The notes under the pieces: generated by a model
What the model saw: only the letters and a program-made list of their open reading frames with translations
The model's database searches: none
Told to the model about the DNA's origin: nothing
Assembly (NCBI RefSeq): GCF_900492205.1
Contig: NZ_UEYQ01000006.1
Coordinates: 124,001 to 188,000, forward strand
Length of the DNA stretch: 64,000 bases
Direction: 5' to 3'
Source: Ciceribacter sp. T2.26MG-112.2
GTDB lineage: Bacteria > Pseudomonadota > Alphaproteobacteria > Rhizobiales > Rhizobiaceae
Program-made: the position numbers and the translations under genes
Shown: positions 18,825-29,188 of the stretch, in pieces
How the letters are laid out: every line of letters begins with the position of its first letter
Position numbering within the stretch: position 1 is the first letter of the stretch

Positions 18825-19970
18825 GTGGGTGGCAGGATGCGGGCGATCGGACTGATGAGCGGCACCTCGATGGACGGGATAGACGTCGCCATGCTGGAAA
18901 CGGACGGCGAAAGCTTCGTCGAGCGAGGGCCATTTCTCATCATTCCCTATGACCCGGCCTTTCGTGATCGCCTGAAGCAGGGATTGGAAGACGCCAGGAC
19001 GATGACCGAGCGCTCGGCGCGTCCGGGTAGTCTCCTTGAACTGGAACACGACCTGACGCTTCGTCACGCGGGGGCGGTCAAGGCCTTCCTCGGTGCCCAT
19101 AATCTGTCGGCGGGTGAGGTCGACGTGATCGGTTTTCACGGACAGACCGTCCTGCATCGCCCGGACCAGGGGCTGACCGTGCAAATCGGCGACGGTGCGC
19201 TGCTTGCGCGGGAAACCGGCATTGACGTGGTCCATGACATGCGTGCCAACGACATGGCACATGGCGGGCAGGGCGCACCTCTGGTGCCCGCCTATCACGC
19301 GGCACTCGCCGCCTCGCTCAAACAGGCCGCCCGCCCGATCTGCTTCGTCAATATCGGCGGCATTTCCAACCTCACCTATATCGGTGCCGAGGGGGAAATC
19401 CTCGCCTTCGACAGCGGTCCGGGCAATGCGCTGATCGACCAGTGGGTGGAGGTCAATGCCGGCGTGCCCTTCGACCAGGGCGGGAGGATCGCTTCCGAAG
19501 GCCAGGTTCTCATGGATCTCGCCGAGCGCTATCTCGACCATCCCTTCTTCACCACCGACCAGCGCCGTTCGCTCGACCGCAGTGATTTTCGCCCGCCGCA
19601 ATCGGATGAAGCGGGGCTGCACGACGGCGCCCGCACACTGGCCTATGTGACAGCCGCAGCCATTCTGCGTTCCGCGGGGCATTTGCCCCATGCGCCGCAA
19701 ACCTACATCATCAGCGGCGGCGGGCGGCTCAACCGCACCATAATGGCCGACCTGACCGAGATCGCCGCGCGAGGCGGCGCGACCGTCCTGACGGCGGAAG
19801 AGGCCGGTTTCGACGGCGACGCGACGGAGGCCGAGGCCTGGGCCTATCTTGCCGTGCGCTCGCTGAAACGATTGCCGCTTACCTTCCCCGGCACCACGGG
19901 GGTTAAGGCGCCGGTGACCGGCGGTGTCCTGGCGCGTGCCGAGGCCCGGTCGCCGTCAGCGGTCAAATAG
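18825..19970 (+). CDS. anmK: Anhydro-N-acetylmuramic acid kinase
   Basis: Phosphorylates 1,6-anhydro-MurNAc in cell wall recycling. The hallmark [20 protein letters not shown] begins at residue 5. I choose GTG 18825 because GGAGAG ends five bases before it; ATG 18837 (four residues shorter) is the alternative. About 381 residues, with ATPase-fold motifs [25 protein letters not shown] and SGGGRLN. The paired divergent arrangement with tyrS is common in proteobacteria. The 3' end overlaps the convergent patatin gene by 15 bases. Confidence 0.94.
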   Translation: MGGRMRAIGLMSGTSMDGIDVAMLETDGESFVERGPFLIIPYDPAFRDRLKQGLEDARTMTERSARPGSLLELEHDLTLRHAGAVKAFLGAHNLSAGEVDVIGFHGQTVLHRPDQGLTVQIGDGALLARETGIDVVHDMRANDMAHGGQGAPLVPAYHAALAASLKQAARPICFVNIGGISNLTYIGAEGEILAFDSGPGNALIDQWVEVNAGVPFDQGGRIASEGQVLMDLAERYLDHPFFTTDQRRSLDRSDFRPPQSDEAGLHDGARTLAYVTAAAILRSAGHLPHAPQTYIISGGGRLNRTIMADLTEIAARGGATVLTAEEAGFDGDATEAEAWAYLAVRSLKRLPLTFPGTTGVKAPVTGGVLARAEARSPSAVK

Positions 19971-20819
19971 TCTCGGCATGGTCTTGGCGAAGGTCGCGCC
20001 GTCTCTCAGGCCCACCTCAAAGGCGTGCCTCAGGCCGGCGGCATCCGAAACCGTAAACTTGTTGACGCGGATGTCCTCGCTCGGACCGACCGCGACGCGG
20101 TTGGGCGAGGCCGGCGGCAGGCGGCCGTAGCGCGTGGTCAGCAGCAGCGTCCGGCCGCCCGACGCTTCGGTCTCAGAAAGCCGGATCGTCGGTGGATTGT
20201 CGACCAGCCCGCCGTCGAGATGGTCGCGCTCGGCGATCCGTCCGACCGGCATGAAGGGTGGCACCGACGAGGTCGCCATCATCGCGTCGACCAGATCGGC
20301 GGCGGTCGGAATCTCATGGGTCGAGATCCAGACGGGTTTCAGTCCAAGATAACGGCCGGCCTTGGAATGGGCGCCGCCGGTCAGGCGTTTCTCGATCTGG
20401 TAGGCGGCGATCGAGCCGAGCGCGGCAAGGCCGCCCGGCATCCAGTCCGGCGGGCGCGCCACCTGGATCAGCATTCGCGGCGCGGCCTTGAGTGCCGCCA
20501 GTTCCGTCTCGCCGAACTGCTCTGCCAAGAACTGCCGGTACAGGCCGCCGACGACGAGCGGCGAACGGCGCTCCTTCAGCGCCGCCCAGTCGAGGTCCGG
20601 AATATTGCGTTCGGCGAAGCTGAATGCCGCGTTGCGGACCCGCTCGCCAATACCGGCCAGGTTCATCGCGCAGTGATAGGCGCCCGCCGACACTGCCACG
20701 TAGTAGGATGGACGCTGCGGATAGCGCAGGTTCAGCGACAGGAAAAAGCCGCTCTGCCAGTAGCAGCGGTTTCCGCCACCGGCAAAGCCGATCGCATCGA
20801 ATGACAGGGCGTCGGGCAT
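19956..20819 (-). CDS. Patatin-like phospholipase family protein
   Basis: Predicted lipid acyl hydrolase with a Ser-Asp dyad, 287 residues from ATG 20819. The oxyanion motif GGGNRCYW is near residue 13, and the nucleophile elbow reads AVSAGAYH, with alanine instead of the first glycine of GxSxG. The dyad motif is [11 protein letters not shown] near residue 200. No signal peptide. Its gene product could act on membrane phospholipid, but substrate cannot be read from the sequence. Convergent overlap with anmK. Confidence 0.85.
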   Translation of the reverse strand: MPDALSFDAIGFAGGGNRCYWQSGFFLSLNLRYPQRPSYYVAVSAGAYHCAMNLAGIGERVRNAAFSFAERNIPDLDWAALKERRSPLVVGGLYRQFLAEQFGETELAALKAAPRMLIQVARPPDWMPGGLAALGSIAAYQIEKRLTGGAHSKAGRYLGLKPVWISTHEIPTAADLVDAMMATSSVPPFMPVGRIAERDHLDGGLVDNPPTIRLSETEASGGRTLLLTTRYGRLPPASPNRVAVGPSEDIRVNKFTVSDAAGLRHAFEVGLRDGATFAKTMPRLFDR

Positions 20820-20942
20820 ATTGGCAGATCTGAGGACGTGTTGAAAAATCAGGTGACTATTGTTCAAGTCAGAACAATCTTGCCGTGCTTTGTCAACGCC
20901 GGTTGTGCCGATCCTGCCCCTTGCCGGCAGAATCCGTGCAAC

Positions 20943-20969
20943 AAAAAACGCCGGTCTGTCGACCGGCGT
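20943..20969 (-). terminator. Rho-independent terminator of the alpha/beta hydrolase gene
   Basis: ACGCCGGTC and GACCGGCGT pair around a 4-base loop and, read on the minus strand, are followed by six T residues, 26 bases after the hydrolase stop. Confidence 0.85.
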
Positions 20970-20994
20970 CTCTTGGAAGTTCGCGGGCCGCCAA

Positions 20995-21672
20995 TCAGCG
21001 GATGCGCTTGGCGGCGGGTTCCGGTACCAGTTCGCCCTCGAGGCGACGGTCGAGATAGTCCTCGCATTCGGCCATCAGCGTTTCCGTCTGGCCGGAGAAG
21101 AAGTGGTTGGCGCCGGGCAGCGTCTTCTGGGTGATCAGGATGCCCTTCTGCGTCTTCAGCTTGTCGACCAGGCCCTGGACGTCCTTTTCCGGCGCGACCT
21201 TGTCGGCGTCGCCATGGATGATCAGGCCGGACGACGGGCAGGGGGCGAGGAAGGAGAAGTCATAGGTGTTGGGCTGCGGCGCGATCGAGATGAAGCCCTC
21301 GATCTCCGGCCGGCGCATCAGAAGCTGCATGCCGATCCAGGCGCCGAAATTATAGCCGGCGACCCAGCAGCTCTTCGAATCGGGATGCAGGCTCTGGACC
21401 CAGTCGAGCGCCGAGGCCGCATCCGACAGTTCGCCCGCGCCATGGTCGAATTCGCCCTGACTGCGGCCGATGCCGCGGAAGTTGAAGCGCAGCGTCGTGA
21501 AACCGCGCTTCTGGAACATGTAGAAGAGCTGGTAGACGATCTGGTTGTTCATCGTGCCGCCGAACTGCGGATGCGGATGCAGGATGATCGCGATCGGCGC
21601 GCTTTTCTCCTTGGACGGCTGGTACCGTCCTTCGAGGCGGCCCGCCGGGCCGTTGAAAATCACTTCAGGCAT
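20995..21672 (-). CDS. Alpha/beta hydrolase next to the suf operon, nucleophile position reads Asn
   Basis: 225-residue alpha/beta hydrolase starting at MPEVIFNGPAGRLEGRY. It is close to the Agrobacterium protein that lies beside the suf genes. Motifs HPHPQFGGTMNN, FRGIGRSQGEFD, the aspartate of HGDADKVAPEKD and the histidine of PGANHFFSG are in place. The elbow that should be G-x-S-x-G reads GYNFGAW: the codon at the serine position is AAT. This may make the protein a non-hydrolytic relative, or be a sequencing error. It is divergent from the cysteine desulfurase gene and ends at a strong terminator. Confidence 0.85.
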   Translation of the reverse strand: MPEVIFNGPAGRLEGRYQPSKEKSAPIAIILHPHPQFGGTMNNQIVYQLFYMFQKRGFTTLRFNFRGIGRSQGEFDHGAGELSDAASALDWVQSLHPDSKSCWVAGYNFGAWIGMQLLMRRPEIEGFISIAPQPNTYDFSFLAPCPSSGLIIHGDADKVAPEKDVQGLVDKLKTQKGILITQKTLPGANHFFSGQTETLMAECEDYLDRRLEGELVPEPAAKRIR

Positions 21673-21731
21673 TGAAACTCCGGTCCGTGCAAATTTCTGT
21701 GGTTCCTGGACAAGCATTCCTGTCAGCTGAC

Positions 21732-21760
21732 TTGACGAAGTCAGTCAACTTTCATAAAAC
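21732..21760 (+). promoter_or_regulatory. Predicted promoter of the suf operon
   Basis: TTGACG (21732-21737) and TAAAAC (21755-21760) are separated by 17 bases and face the cysteine desulfurase gene. A RirA-type box lies between them and an Irr-type palindrome begins at the -10 end, as expected for an iron-controlled promoter. Confidence 0.6.
21733..21747 (+). promoter_or_regulatory. RirA IRO box (TGA-N9-TCA)
   Basis: TGACGAAGTCAGTCA fits the iron-responsive operator consensus TGA-N9-TCA of the rhizobial repressor RirA. It lies between the predicted -35 and -10 of the suf promoter. suf operons are established RirA targets in rhizobia; binding here is inferred. Confidence 0.6.
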
Positions 21761-21786
21761 CCAGTTTAGAATTGTTCGAAACTGGG
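21760..21786 (+). promoter_or_regulatory. Irr ICE-like palindrome in the suf leader
   Basis: CCCAGTTTAGAA and TTCGAAACTGGG flank TTG, a 12-3-12 inverted repeat with one mismatch. The core TTTAGAA-N3-TTCGAAA differs by one base from the Irr iron-control element TTTAGAA-N3-TTCTAAA. It starts at the -10 of the predicted suf promoter. Confidence 0.65.
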
Positions 21787-21887
21787 TGGCTGTCCATCCA
21801 AGGTCGAAGGTGTCATAGGACAAGCCCGACGGAAATTTCAAGGAAAATGCGCTTGCTGGCTGCCAGCGGGCGCGACACGGACCCGAT

Positions 21888-23054
21888 ATGGCCAAGGAGC
21901 GCATCTATCTCGACTGGAATGCCACCGCCCCCCTGATGGAGGCGGCGCGCTCCGTCATGGTTGATGCACTCGCTCTGACGGGCAATCCCAATTCCGTGCA
22001 TGCCGAGGGCCGCGCCGCCAGGGCGGTGATCGAAACGGCGCGCCGCGAAGTGGCCTCCCTCGTTGGTGCCACGGCCGCCAATGTCATCTTCACGGCGAGC
22101 GCCACCGAGGCCGCCAATCTGGTGCTGACGCCGTCTTTCCGCATGGGCAAGGCGCCGCTGTCGATCGGCCGGCTATACGTCTCGGCGATCGAGCATCCGG
22201 CCGTGCGCGAGGGTGGACGATTCGGCGCCGAGCAGATCAGCGAAATTCCGGTCACCGCTGCCGGGCTGACGGATCTCGAAGCCTTGGAGCGGTTGCTTTC
22301 GGCCCATGATGCGACAAAGGGCCTGCCGCTGGTGGCTGTAATGGCGGTCAACAACGAGACCGGCATCATCCAACCGATCCGCGACGCCGCTCAGATCGTA
22401 CACAGGCACGGCGGCCTGCTGCTGGTGGATGCGGTGCAGGCGGCCGGGCGGATCGCGCTCGATGTGCAGGAGATCGGTGCCGACTTCCTCATTCTTTCCG
22501 CCCACAAGCTGGGTGGACCGAAGGGGGCAGGCGCACTGATCGCCCGTGGCGAGACCTTGATGCCCGCCCCGCTGATCCGCGGCGGCGGCCAGGAAAAGGG
22601 CCATCGGGCGGGGACCGAGAATGTGGCTGCGATCGCCGGTTTCGGTGCCGCCGCCGTCTGGGCGCGAACCGGGATCGAGGCCAGAAATGCGGCAATCGGC
22701 GCCTTGCGCGACCGATTGGAACAAGGCATGCGGAACGCGGCCGCCGATCTCATCATTCATGGCGAGGCTGTCGGGCGGGTCGCCAATACGAGTTTCTTCA
22801 CCCTGCCGGGTCTGAAGGCGGAAACCGGCCAGATCGCCTTCGATCTGGAGGGCGTTGCGCTCTCTGCGGGGGCTGCCTGTTCGTCCGGCAAACTCGGCGC
22901 CAGCCACGTGCTGACCGCCATGGGGCAGGACGCCAGGACGGGCGCCTTGCGCATCTCGCTCGGGGCGACGACGACGAAAGACGATATCGACCGCACGGTC
23001 GAGATATTTGCGAAGATCGCGGGGCGCCGGAAAATCTCCGGCGAGGCCGCATGA
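21888..23054 (+). CDS. Cysteine desulfurase (NifS/IscS-like), first gene of the suf operon
   Basis: PLP enzyme that takes sulfur from cysteine for Fe-S assembly, 388 residues. It starts with IYLDWNATAPL. The PLP lysine is in LSAHKLGGPKGAG near residue 205 and the sulfur-accepting cysteine is in AGAACSSGK near 330, a group I (IscS/NifS) arrangement with a flexible loop. It is therefore distinct from the SufS (group II) enzyme encoded later in the operon at 26926. Preceded by the iron-responsive promoter region at 21732-21786. Confidence 0.92.
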   Translation: MAKERIYLDWNATAPLMEAARSVMVDALALTGNPNSVHAEGRAARAVIETARREVASLVGATAANVIFTASATEAANLVLTPSFRMGKAPLSIGRLYVSAIEHPAVREGGRFGAEQISEIPVTAAGLTDLEALERLLSAHDATKGLPLVAVMAVNNETGIIQPIRDAAQIVHRHGGLLLVDAVQAAGRIALDVQEIGADFLILSAHKLGGPKGAGALIARGETLMPAPLIRGGGQEKGHRAGTENVAAIAGFGAAAVWARTGIEARNAAIGALRDRLEQGMRNAAADLIIHGEAVGRVANTSFFTLPGLKAETGQIAFDLEGVALSAGAACSSGKLGASHVLTAMGQDARTGALRISLGATTTKDDIDRTVEIFAKIAGRRKISGEAA

Positions 23055-23198
23055 AAGACCGGGAAAAATTGGCAATAACCATTTTTCTCCTTGCCGCCAG
23101 GGTGAAAAACACGCCTCTGGCAACTACATAAGGGCGGGTTTCCGCTCAATACGTTGACAAGCTGCCGGCCTTTGATCCGGCAAGATTGGAGAACGCGA

Positions 23199-24668
23199 AT
23201 GGCTGCCGTGCAGGAAACGATCGATCAGGTGCGCCAGATCGATGTCGACCAGTACAAATATGGTTTCGAGACGATGATCGAAGTCGACAAGGCGCCCAAG
23301 GGCCTGTCGGAAGACATCATCCGTTTCATTTCCGCAAAGAAGAACGAACCGGACTGGATGCTTCAATGGCGTCTGGACGCCTACAAGCGTTGGCTCACCA
23401 TGGAAGAGCCGACCTGGGCGCGCGTCAATTATCCGAAGATCGACTTCAACGACCTCTATTATTATGCCGCGCCAAAGAGCACGACCGGCCCGACCTCGAT
23501 CGACGAGGTGGATCCGGAACTGCTGAAGGTCTATGAAAAGCTCGGCATTCCGCTGCGCGAGCAGGAGATCCTGGCCGGCGTGCAGACCTCCAAGATCGCG
23601 GTCGATGCCGTGTTCGACAGCGTCTCGGTCGTCACCACCTTCAAGGAAGAGCTGAAGAAGGCCGGCGTGATCTTCATGTCGATCTCGGAGGCGATCCGCG
23701 AGCATCCCGAGCTGGTGCAGAAGTATCTCGGTTCGGTCGTACCGGTCACCGACAACTATTATGCGACGCTCAACACCGCGGTCTTCACCGACGGTTCCTT
23801 CGTATTCGTGCCGAAGGGCGTTCGCTGCCCGATGGAACTGTCGACCTATTTCCGTATCAACGAGAAGAACACCGGCCAGTTCGAGCGCACGCTGATCATC
23901 GCCGAGGAGGGGGCTTACGTCTCCTATCTCGAAGGCTGCACCGCGCCGCAGCGCGACGAGAACCAGCTGCACGCCGCCGTGGTCGAGCTGGTGGCGCTGG
24001 ACGATGCCGAGATCAAGTATTCCACCGTCCAGAACTGGTATCCGGGCGACAAGGAAGGCAAGGGCGGCATCTACAACTTCGTCACCAAGCGTGGCGACTG
24101 CCGCGGCAAGAATTCCAAGATTTCCTGGACCCAGGTCGAGACCGGTTCGGCGATCACCTGGAAATACCCGTCCTGCATCCTGCGCGGCGACGGTTCGCGC
24201 GGCGAGTTCTACTCGATCGCCGTGTCGAACGGCCACCAGCAGATCGACTCAGGCACCAAGATGATCCATCTCGGCAAGAACACGTCGAGCCGCATCATCT
24301 CCAAGGGTATTTCCGCCGGCTTCTCCAACAACACCTATCGCGGCCAGGTTTCGGCCCACCGCAAGGCGGAGAATGCCCGCAACTTTACCCAGTGCGACAG
24401 TCTTCTGATCGGCGACAAGTGCGGCGCGCATACCGTGCCCTATATCGAGGCGAAGAACGCGACCGCCCAGTTCGAGCACGAGGCGACCACCTCCAAGATC
24501 TCCGAGGACCAGCTGTTCTACTGCCTGCAGCGCGGCATTCCGCAGGAAGCGGCGATCGCGCTGATCGTCAACGGCTTCGTCCGTGAGGTCATCCAGGAAC
24601 TGCCGATGGAATTTGCCGTCGAGGCGCAGAAGCTGATCGGCATCTCGCTCGAGGGGAGCGTGGGGTAA
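23199..24668 (+). CDS. sufB: Fe-S cluster assembly scaffold SufB
   Basis: Scaffold subunit of SufBC2D on which clusters form. 489 residues, ATG 23199 after TTGGAGAA. Typical segments are [42 protein letters not shown] and, near the C-terminus, [21 protein letters not shown]. The cysteine of [13 protein letters not shown], implicated in sulfur acceptance, is present. 144 bases separate it from the desulfurase; that gap has a GCCAG/CTGGC hairpin of uncertain role. Confidence 0.96.
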   Translation: MAAVQETIDQVRQIDVDQYKYGFETMIEVDKAPKGLSEDIIRFISAKKNEPDWMLQWRLDAYKRWLTMEEPTWARVNYPKIDFNDLYYYAAPKSTTGPTSIDEVDPELLKVYEKLGIPLREQEILAGVQTSKIAVDAVFDSVSVVTTFKEELKKAGVIFMSISEAIREHPELVQKYLGSVVPVTDNYYATLNTAVFTDGSFVFVPKGVRCPMELSTYFRINEKNTGQFERTLIIAEEGAYVSYLEGCTAPQRDENQLHAAVVELVALDDAEIKYSTVQNWYPGDKEGKGGIYNFVTKRGDCRGKNSKISWTQVETGSAITWKYPSCILRGDGSRGEFYSIAVSNGHQQIDSGTKMIHLGKNTSSRIISKGISAGFSNNTYRGQVSAHRKAENARNFTQCDSLLIGDKCGAHTVPYIEAKNATAQFEHEATTSKISEDQLFYCLQRGIPQEAAIALIVNGFVREVIQELPMEFAVEAQKLIGISLEGSVG

Positions 24669-24823
24669 TGGATGCGATCGGCCTGATCTACTACGCGGTT
24701 GTGTGCGGCGGCGTCGCCCTCTTCTCACCGAATGTGTCGAACAGGCTCGCGCGCGTTGCCATAGGCTTGGTGGCCGGAGCGATTTCGGCCTTCATCCTAC
24801 CCAATATGCGCGCACTCTTTTGA
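24668..24823 (+). CDS. 51-residue membrane protein between sufB and sufC
   Basis: A short frame whose ATG shares one base with the sufB stop (TAATG). It encodes two hydrophobic segments, IGLIYYAVVCGGVALF and VAIGLVAGAISAFILP, joined by a short polar turn (SPNVSNRLAR) and ending in NMRALF. The composition is that of a real two-helix inner-membrane protein, and the tight junction with sufB implies translational coupling. I do not recognise a family. It could anchor the Suf complex or be an unrelated passenger; function is unknown. Confidence 0.65.
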   Translation: MDAIGLIYYAVVCGGVALFSPNVSNRLARVAIGLVAGAISAFILPNMRALF

Positions 24824-24879
24824 ATAGATGACAGATGGAGCGCTGAGCTTGCTCGCGCGTTGATAAACAGGAAAAGACC

Positions 24880-25635
<756 letters not shown>

Positions 25636-25658
25636 TCGGCCGGAAAGGAGTTCCGACG

Positions 25659-26933
25659 ATGACACTGCAAGCAGCGAACCGCCTGACGGCGGCCGAAACC
25701 CAGTTGATCGAGGCTTATACGAACCAGATCGGCGGGCTGCCCGGTGATGGCGACGTGCTCGTCGCCCGTGACCGCCTGTTCGACGAACTGAAGCGGGCCG
25801 GCCTGCCGACCCGCCGCATCGAGGCCTGGCACTATACCGACCTCAAGGCGCTGATGCGTGGTGTCCCGGCCCTCGACCTGTCCGCCACCGCCACCGTGGT
25901 GGCACCGGTCGTTGCCGGCGCCACCGTGCTTTCTCTCGTGCAGGGCAGGGCCGACCTTGGCCCGATGCCGGACGGTGTCCAGGCCGCCGCCTATCGCGAC
26001 AGCCTGGCGAACGGTTCCGCTGCCGCCAAGCTTTTCGCCCGGGATGGCGATGATACGATCGGCCGTCTGAACGGCAGCTTCGTGCGCGACGGCATCGAAC
26101 TGCAAATCGAAGACGGCGCCAGCCTTGACGCGCCGATCGAGTTGCAGAGCGTTCATTCCAGCGGCCCGGTGCATGTCCGGTTTCCCGCCCGCTTCGGCAA
26201 GGAAAGCCGCGCGACGGTAATCGAGCGCCATCTGGGCAATGGGGCAGGGGCAAGCCTCGTCTCGAGCGTCGCCGATCTGAAGATCGACGACGGCGCGGAG
26301 GTCACCTGGATCATCCTGCAGACGGAAGGTCCGGACGACACCCATCTCGGCCAGATCAAGGTCGAACTCGGCGCCAATGCCCGGTTCCGCCTGTTCGTCG
26401 TCAATGCCGGCGGCAAGCTGGTGCGCCAGGAAGTCCACCTGCGCACGGCGGGCGAAGGCTCGGATTTCAAGCTGCGCGCCGTCAATCTGCTCGGTGGCGA
26501 GACCCATACCGACCTCACCATGACGCTCGGCCACGACGTGCCGAACACCACGTCGACGGAAATCGTCCGCAGCGTGGTGTTCGACCGCGCCAAGGGCGTG
26601 TTCCAGGGCATGATCAGGGTCGCCCCCGACGCCCAGAAGACCGATGCCCGCATGGCCTGCAACACGCTGCTGATGTCGGACGACGGGGAGTTCTCGGTGA
26701 AGCCCGAACTCGAGATTTTTGCCGACGACGTGCAGTGCGCCCATGGCGCGACGGTGACCGACATCGATCACAATCACCTCTACTACCTGATGGCGCGCGG
26801 CATTCCGCAAAAGAAGGCGCGCGGCCTGCTGATCAATGCCTTCGTCGCGGAGGTGGTAGAGGAACTGGAAGACGAGGCGCTGGTCGAGGCGCTGGAAGAG
26901 ATCATCACCGACTGGCTGGACAATCATGGCTGA
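25659..26933 (+). CDS. sufD: Fe-S cluster assembly protein SufD
   Basis: SufB paralogue completing the scaffold complex, 424 residues. N-terminal helical part with PTRRIEAWHYTDLKALMRG. The beta-helix core follows, then the shared SufB/SufD C-terminal motif CAHGATVTDIDHNHLYYLMARGI with the conserved histidine. AAAGGAG ribosome site before ATG 25659. Overlaps sufS by 8 bases. Confidence 0.95.
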   Translation: MTLQAANRLTAAETQLIEAYTNQIGGLPGDGDVLVARDRLFDELKRAGLPTRRIEAWHYTDLKALMRGVPALDLSATATVVAPVVAGATVLSLVQGRADLGPMPDGVQAAAYRDSLANGSAAAKLFARDGDDTIGRLNGSFVRDGIELQIEDGASLDAPIELQSVHSSGPVHVRFPARFGKESRATVIERHLGNGAGASLVSSVADLKIDDGAEVTWIILQTEGPDDTHLGQIKVELGANARFRLFVVNAGGKLVRQEVHLRTAGEGSDFKLRAVNLLGGETHTDLTMTLGHDVPNTTSTEIVRSVVFDRAKGVFQGMIRVAPDAQKTDARMACNTLLMSDDGEFSVKPELEIFADDVQCAHGATVTDIDHNHLYYLMARGIPQKKARGLLINAFVAEVVEELEDEALVEALEEIITDWLDNHG

Positions 26934-28170
26934 TCATCTCTCCGCCCAGGCTGGATATGACGTCGCGGCGGTGCGCCGCGACTTCCCCATCCTGTCGCGC
27001 GAAGTCTACGGCAAGCCGCTCGTCTATCTCGACAACGCCGCCTCGGCGCAGAAGCCGCGACAGGTGATCGACGCGATCAGCCACGCCTATTCGAACGAAT
27101 ATGCCAATGTCCATCGCGGCCTGCACTTCCTGTCGAACGCCGCGACGGATGCCTATGAAGGCGCGCGCGAAAAAGTGCGCCGTTTCCTCAATGCCGGCTC
27201 GATCGACGAACTGGTCTTCACCAAGTCCTCGACCGAGGCGATCAACACGGTCGCCTATGGCTGGGGCATGACCCATATCGGCGAGGGCGACGAGATCGTC
27301 CTGTCGATCATGGAGCACCATTCCAACATCGTGCCGTGGCATTTCCTGCGCGAGCGCAAGGGCGCGAAGCTCGTCTGGGCGCCGGTCACCGATGACGGTG
27401 CCTTCGACCTCGAAGCCTTCGAGAAGTGCCTGACCGAGCGCACCAAGCTCGTCGCCATCACCCACATGTCCAACGCGCTCGGCACCGTCGTGCCGATCAA
27501 GGACGTCTGCCGCATCGCCCATGCACGCGGCATTCCGGTCATGGTCGACGGTAGCCAGGGCGCGGTCCACATGCCGGTCGACGTCCAGGATCTCGATTGC
27601 GACTGGTATGCGATCACCGGCCACAAGCTCTACGGCCCGTCGGGCATCGGCGTGCTCTACGGCAAGATGGACCGCCTGAAGGCCATGCAGCCCTTCATGG
27701 GCGGCGGCGAGATGATCGTCGAGGTGACGGAAGACACCGTCACCTACAACGACCCGCCGCACCGCTTCGAGGCCGGCACGCCTCCGATCGTTCAGGCGAT
27801 CGGGCTTGGCTATGCGCTGGACTATATCGAAGGCCTCGGGCGGCAGGCTATCGCCGCCCACGAGGAGAGCCTGCGCGCCTATGCCGATGAACGGCTTTCG
27901 GCGATCAATTCGCTGAGGATCATCGGCAATGCGCCGGGCAAAGGGGCGATCTTTTCGTTCGAGCTCGGCGGCATCCATGCCCATGACGTATCGATGCTGA
28001 TCGACCGTCGCGGTGTGGCGGTTCGTGCCGGTACCCATTGCGCCCAGCCGTTGCTTGCCCGTTTCGGGGTCACCTCGACCTGCCGGGCCTCGTTTGGTCT
28101 TTACAACACCCGTGCGGAAGTCGATGCGCTTGCAGATGCGCTCGATCATGCCCGCACCTTCTTCGCGTGA
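26926..28170 (+). CDS. sufS: Cysteine desulfurase SufS
   Basis: Group II cysteine desulfurase (CsdA/SufS), 414 residues. Motifs: VYLDNAASAQKPRQVIDA at the start, NVHRGLHFLSNAATDAYE, the PLP lysine in AITGHKLYGPSGIGVLYG near residue 230, and the active cysteine in VRAGTHCAQPLLARFG near 370. No SufE gene is seen in the window. Start overlaps the sufD stop. Confidence 0.96.
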   Translation: MADHLSAQAGYDVAAVRRDFPILSREVYGKPLVYLDNAASAQKPRQVIDAISHAYSNEYANVHRGLHFLSNAATDAYEGAREKVRRFLNAGSIDELVFTKSSTEAINTVAYGWGMTHIGEGDEIVLSIMEHHSNIVPWHFLRERKGAKLVWAPVTDDGAFDLEAFEKCLTERTKLVAITHMSNALGTVVPIKDVCRIAHARGIPVMVDGSQGAVHMPVDVQDLDCDWYAITGHKLYGPSGIGVLYGKMDRLKAMQPFMGGGEMIVEVTEDTVTYNDPPHRFEAGTPPIVQAIGLGYALDYIEGLGRQAIAAHEESLRAYADERLSAINSLRIIGNAPGKGAIFSFELGGIHAHDVSMLIDRRGVAVRAGTHCAQPLLARFGVTSTCRASFGLYNTRAEVDALADALDHARTFFA

Positions 28171-28180
28171 GGATACGTCG

Positions 28181-28561
28181 ATGAGCGTCAACGAAAGCGA
28201 ACAGAAGCCGGACGTCCGCGAAGGCATCGTCCAGTCGACCATCCCGCAGGACGAGATTGCCCGTCTTTCCGACGACATCGTCGCCGCGCTGAAGACCGTC
28301 TATGATCCGGAAATCCCGGCCGACATCTTCGAACTCGGGCTGATCTACAAGATCGACATCGACGACGATCGCATGGTCAAGATCATGATGACGCTGACGG
28401 CACCCGGCTGCCCGGTGGCAGGCGAAATGCCCGGCTGGGTGGAGAATGCGGTCAGCGCCGTGGAGGGTGTCTCGGGCGTCGAGGTCGAGATGACCTTCGA
28501 TCCGCCATGGACCCCGGACCGCATGTCGGAAGAAGCCCAGGTCGCCATCGGCTGGTATTGA
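28181..28561 (+). CDS. sufT: SUF system protein SufT (MIP18/DUF59 family)
   Basis: MIP18-family protein involved in Fe-S maturation, 126 residues, beginning at ATG 28181 ten bases after sufS. Family core: LKTVYDPEIPADIFELGLIYKI, then MTLTAPGCPVAGEMPGWVENAV with the conserved cysteine, and VEMTFDPPWTPDRMSEEA. The N-terminal 45 residues are polar and probably flexible. The sequence upstream of this start overlaps sufS in another frame and is not part of the gene. Confidence 0.93.
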   Translation: MSVNESEQKPDVREGIVQSTIPQDEIARLSDDIVAALKTVYDPEIPADIFELGLIYKIDIDDDRMVKIMMTLTAPGCPVAGEMPGWVENAVSAVEGVSGVEVEMTFDPPWTPDRMSEEAQVAIGWY

Positions 28562-28637
28562 TAGAAGCCAAGTCGCCCACTACATTTACATGACTCGAAG
28601 CGCCGGGCCTTGAACCCGGTCGTGACAGGAGAACGAG

Positions 28638-29030
28638 ATGGGCTTTCAGGTGATGACCATGACGGATGCGGCCGCCGCCCGCGTTCGTGCGATCGTCGAA
28701 AATTCCGGTCCGGACGCCAAGGGCGTCCGCGTCGGCATCAAGAAAGGCGGCTGCGCCGGGATGGAATATACCATCGACCTGGTGCGGGAGCCAAATCCGA
28801 AGGACGACATGATCGAGCACGATGGCGCCACCGTCTGGGTCGAGCCCTCGGCCGTGCTCTACCTGCTCGGCACCCGGATGGATTTCGAGACGACCACACT
28901 GCGCTCGGGCTTCACCTTCACCAACCCCAACCAGACGTCAGCCTGCGGCTGTGGCGAATCGGTCGAGCTGAAGGCGGCAGACCTGGCCGAACTCGCGCGC
29001 CAGAAGCAGGAAACGGCGCTCGCCGGCTAG
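28638..29030 (+). CDS. sufA: Fe-S cluster A-type carrier SufA
   Basis: HesB/IscA family A-type carrier that passes clusters to apo-enzymes, 130 residues. The three ligand cysteines are in KKGGCAGMEY and SACGCGESVE. AGGAGAACGAG precedes ATG 28638. Last gene of the operon, followed by a strong terminator at 29060. Confidence 0.95.
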   Translation: MGFQVMTMTDAAAARVRAIVENSGPDAKGVRVGIKKGGCAGMEYTIDLVREPNPKDDMIEHDGATVWVEPSAVLYLLGTRMDFETTTLRSGFTFTNPNQTSACGCGESVELKAADLAELARQKQETALAG

Positions 29031-29059
29031 GCGATCCGCAGATCGAGCATTGTCTGAAA

Positions 29060-29094
29060 ATGGCCCGGTTACCGACCGGGCCATTTATTTTGCG
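29060..29094 (+). terminator. Rho-independent terminator of the suf operon
   Basis: ATGGCCCGGT and ACCGGGCCAT form a perfect 10-base stem with a 5-base loop and are followed by TTATTTT, 30 bases after sufA. Confidence 0.9.
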
Positions 29095-29188
29095 GCGATC
29101 ATATCAAGGTGGCGCAGGATATGCGGGCGCTCCGCAAAAATACGCAAAATATCTGGATTTGTCTTCGTTTGCCGGGTATGCTGCGGCC

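Noticed and set aside
18693..19700. N-terminal extension of tyrS by about 336 residues
   Set aside because: The extension is antisense to anmK and has no similarity to any tRNA synthetase domain; ATG 18692 gives the normal N-terminus.
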